A program made the position numbers and the translations under genes. The notes beneath the pieces are model-generated. The model ran no database searches. It saw only the letters and a list, made by a program, of their open reading frames with translations, and had not been told where the DNA came from. Positions 63,287-64,000 of a DNA stretch of 64,000 nt are shown piece after piece; the stretch's first letter is position 1; each line of letters begins with the position of its first letter. Origin of the DNA: a virus. The DNA lies in IMG/VR virus record IMGVR_UViG_3300005264_000009, positions 23,210 to 87,209 of that record; one strand, given 5' to 3'.

Positions 63287-63850
63287 TTATAAGAGTGTAA
63301 GTATTTCTGGATCTTCCTGATCACTTGATATATGTTCTCTAAATTGTGAGTCAAAAATCAATTTAGGATTAGTAATAACTTCTCCAGGAGTATCATCATA
63401 ATACTCATCCAGTGTTATATTTATTTTATTGTCTTTAATACCTCTATTAGTGTAATTTCCAGAAGTATGAAAATTATTTATAATAATAGTATCAAAAATT
63501 ATAGGCACTTCAAAAATGGCTATAATTCTGTATGGTGGTGCATAAGAATATGAACTACCAACTTTCCAACCCATATTAGTATCCAGACCAACTTTACTTA
63601 ATGAAGTTATAAAAGCATTATCAACATAACCACCAGAAGCACTATCATTACTATAACAATAAGTGTTCTCCTCTGTTCTTTGTAGTTTAACCCCATTATA
63701 CCAAAAATCTATAGAACGAATACCCATAAAACCACCAAAAGAATTAATAGCATCTAAAATAAAACTTTTAGCTATATATTCTTTCGCTTTAAATGGTGTA
63801 TATATTAATTGCCGTACATCTCTATTATTTAAAAAAACAGATCTTCTCAT
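63287..63850 (-). CDS. Discoidin-like tail-cluster protein
   Basis: A 187-residue protein. GGFMGIRSIDFWYNGVKL (about residues 37-54), WKVGSSYSYAPPYRIIAIFEVPIIFDTIIINNFHTSG (about 95-131) and REHISSDQEDPE match in order YMGIRAIEFIG, LRLIVVFNTVQDIKGIRINNSHNTGG and PEHIGSDVADDQD of the protein at 55454. It is thus a stand-alone copy of that domain, with a coagulation-factor/discoidin-like sandwich pattern that often binds glycans. Confidence 0.66.
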   Translation of the reverse strand: MRRSVFLNNRDVRQLIYTPFKAKEYIAKSFILDAINSFGGFMGIRSIDFWYNGVKLQRTEENTYCYSNDSASGGYVDNAFITSLSKVGLDTNMGWKVGSSYSYAPPYRIIAIFEVPIIFDTIIINNFHTSGNYTNRGIKDNKINITLDEYYDDTPGEVITNPKLIFDSQFREHISSDQEDPEILTLL

Positions 63851-64000
63851 TATAATCCACCATGTCCATTAGATAATCCTGCTAAATCAGACTTTCCTTC
63901 ACTTAAATCACCAAAATCTTGTGCATCACCTAATGTGGCTATGGTTATGTATTCCATAACATTTGTGGAATCAGCACCATAGCCACCACCAAAAATACCT
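63850..64000 (-). CDS. Tail protein, 3' end only (continues past the window)
   Basis: The last 49 codons of a gene whose start lies beyond 64000. It reads GIFGGGYGADSTNVMEYITIATLGDAQDFGDLSEGKSDLAGLSNGHGG then TAA. 'GGGYG-x(n)-Y-I-x-IATxGDAxDFGDL' repeats are well known in phage tail proteins of Kelch-like type. Its stop overlaps the start of the next gene (TAATG). Confidence 0.72.
   Translation of the reverse strand, partial: GIFGGGYGADSTNVMEYITIATLGDAQDFGDLSEGKSDLAGLSNGHGGL

Noticed and set aside
1-64000. tRNA, rRNA or CRISPR arrays
   Set aside because: I scanned the gaps for T-arm-like GGTTCRANNCC strings and for repeat-spacer patterns and saw none. Tandem repeats at 2252, 18019, 27216 and 33720 are coding and have no unique spacers.

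Overview
The window is part of an AT-rich, apparently strictly lytic tailed-phage genome (Caudoviricetes). The evidence is an almost gap-free gene layout, a full phage-type replication and recombination set, a lysis and tail block, and no integrase, ribosomal RNA or tRNA gene that I can see. The host is not identifiable from the sequence. A candidate spanin-type lipoprotein and sigma70-like promoters (TTGACW, 17 nt, TAnnnn) suggest a Gram-negative bacterium. Stop codons include many ATGA overlaps, so TGA is read as stop (standard code 11).

Layout. Positions 1-50115 are all on the + strand and 50117-64000 all on the - strand, meeting tail to tail with 1 nt between stop codons. Region 1-4.96 kb holds small cysteine-rich proteins, often as tandem paralogue pairs, and ends in a ThyX-like protein. 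Region 5.1-9.9 kb has a primase, a run of DNA methyltransferases (one frame-broken) and a DUF1937-type protein. Region 9.9-13.9 kb is an array of winged-helix proteins ending in a large replication-initiator-like protein. Region 13.9-17.6 kb holds a DnaB-type helicase interrupted by an intein and a tandem, intein-free, P-loop-degenerate paralogue. Region 18.4-24.6 kb has a C5 methyltransferase, sliding clamp, broken N-methyltransferase copies and a UDG/exonuclease/family-A DNA polymerase fusion. Region 24.6-27.7 kb has two hexapeptide-repeat proteins and an AntA-like gene. Region 28-35.3 kb has an intein-containing clamp loader, ssDNA-binding protein, RecA/UvsX recombinase, flap endonuclease and endonuclease VII. 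Region 35.6-46.1 kb has dCMP deaminase, DraRnl-type RNA ligase, HNH endonuclease, ATP-dependent DNA ligase, a minimal nucleotidyltransferase and an SbcCD complex whose SbcC is split. Region 46.1-50.1 kb has a HAD hydrolase, a ParB-like protein, a U32-like/sulfotransferase fusion and small proteins. The - strand carries a lysis-like module (M23 peptidase, membrane proteins, PAS protein, lipoprotein, phospholipase A2-like protein) and then tail proteins, continuing past 64000.

Working together. The primase, initiator-like protein, helicase pair, clamp, clamp loader, polymerase, SSB, ligase and flap nuclease make a nearly self-sufficient replisome. RecA, SbcCD and endonuclease VII support recombination-dependent replication. 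Many + strand transcription units begin at one of nine related promoters that share sequence well beyond the -35 and -10 boxes. Three non-coding leaders contain a long-loop GTGGGG/CCCCAC hairpin. In two of them the loop can pair with sequence at or next to the downstream ribosome-binding site, making candidate H-type pseudoknots; this is the best candidate here for an undescribed regulatory element. Other stand-outs are the U32-sulfotransferase fusion, the catalytically doubtful helicase paralogue, and a surprisingly high number of decaying genes, mostly methyltransferases.
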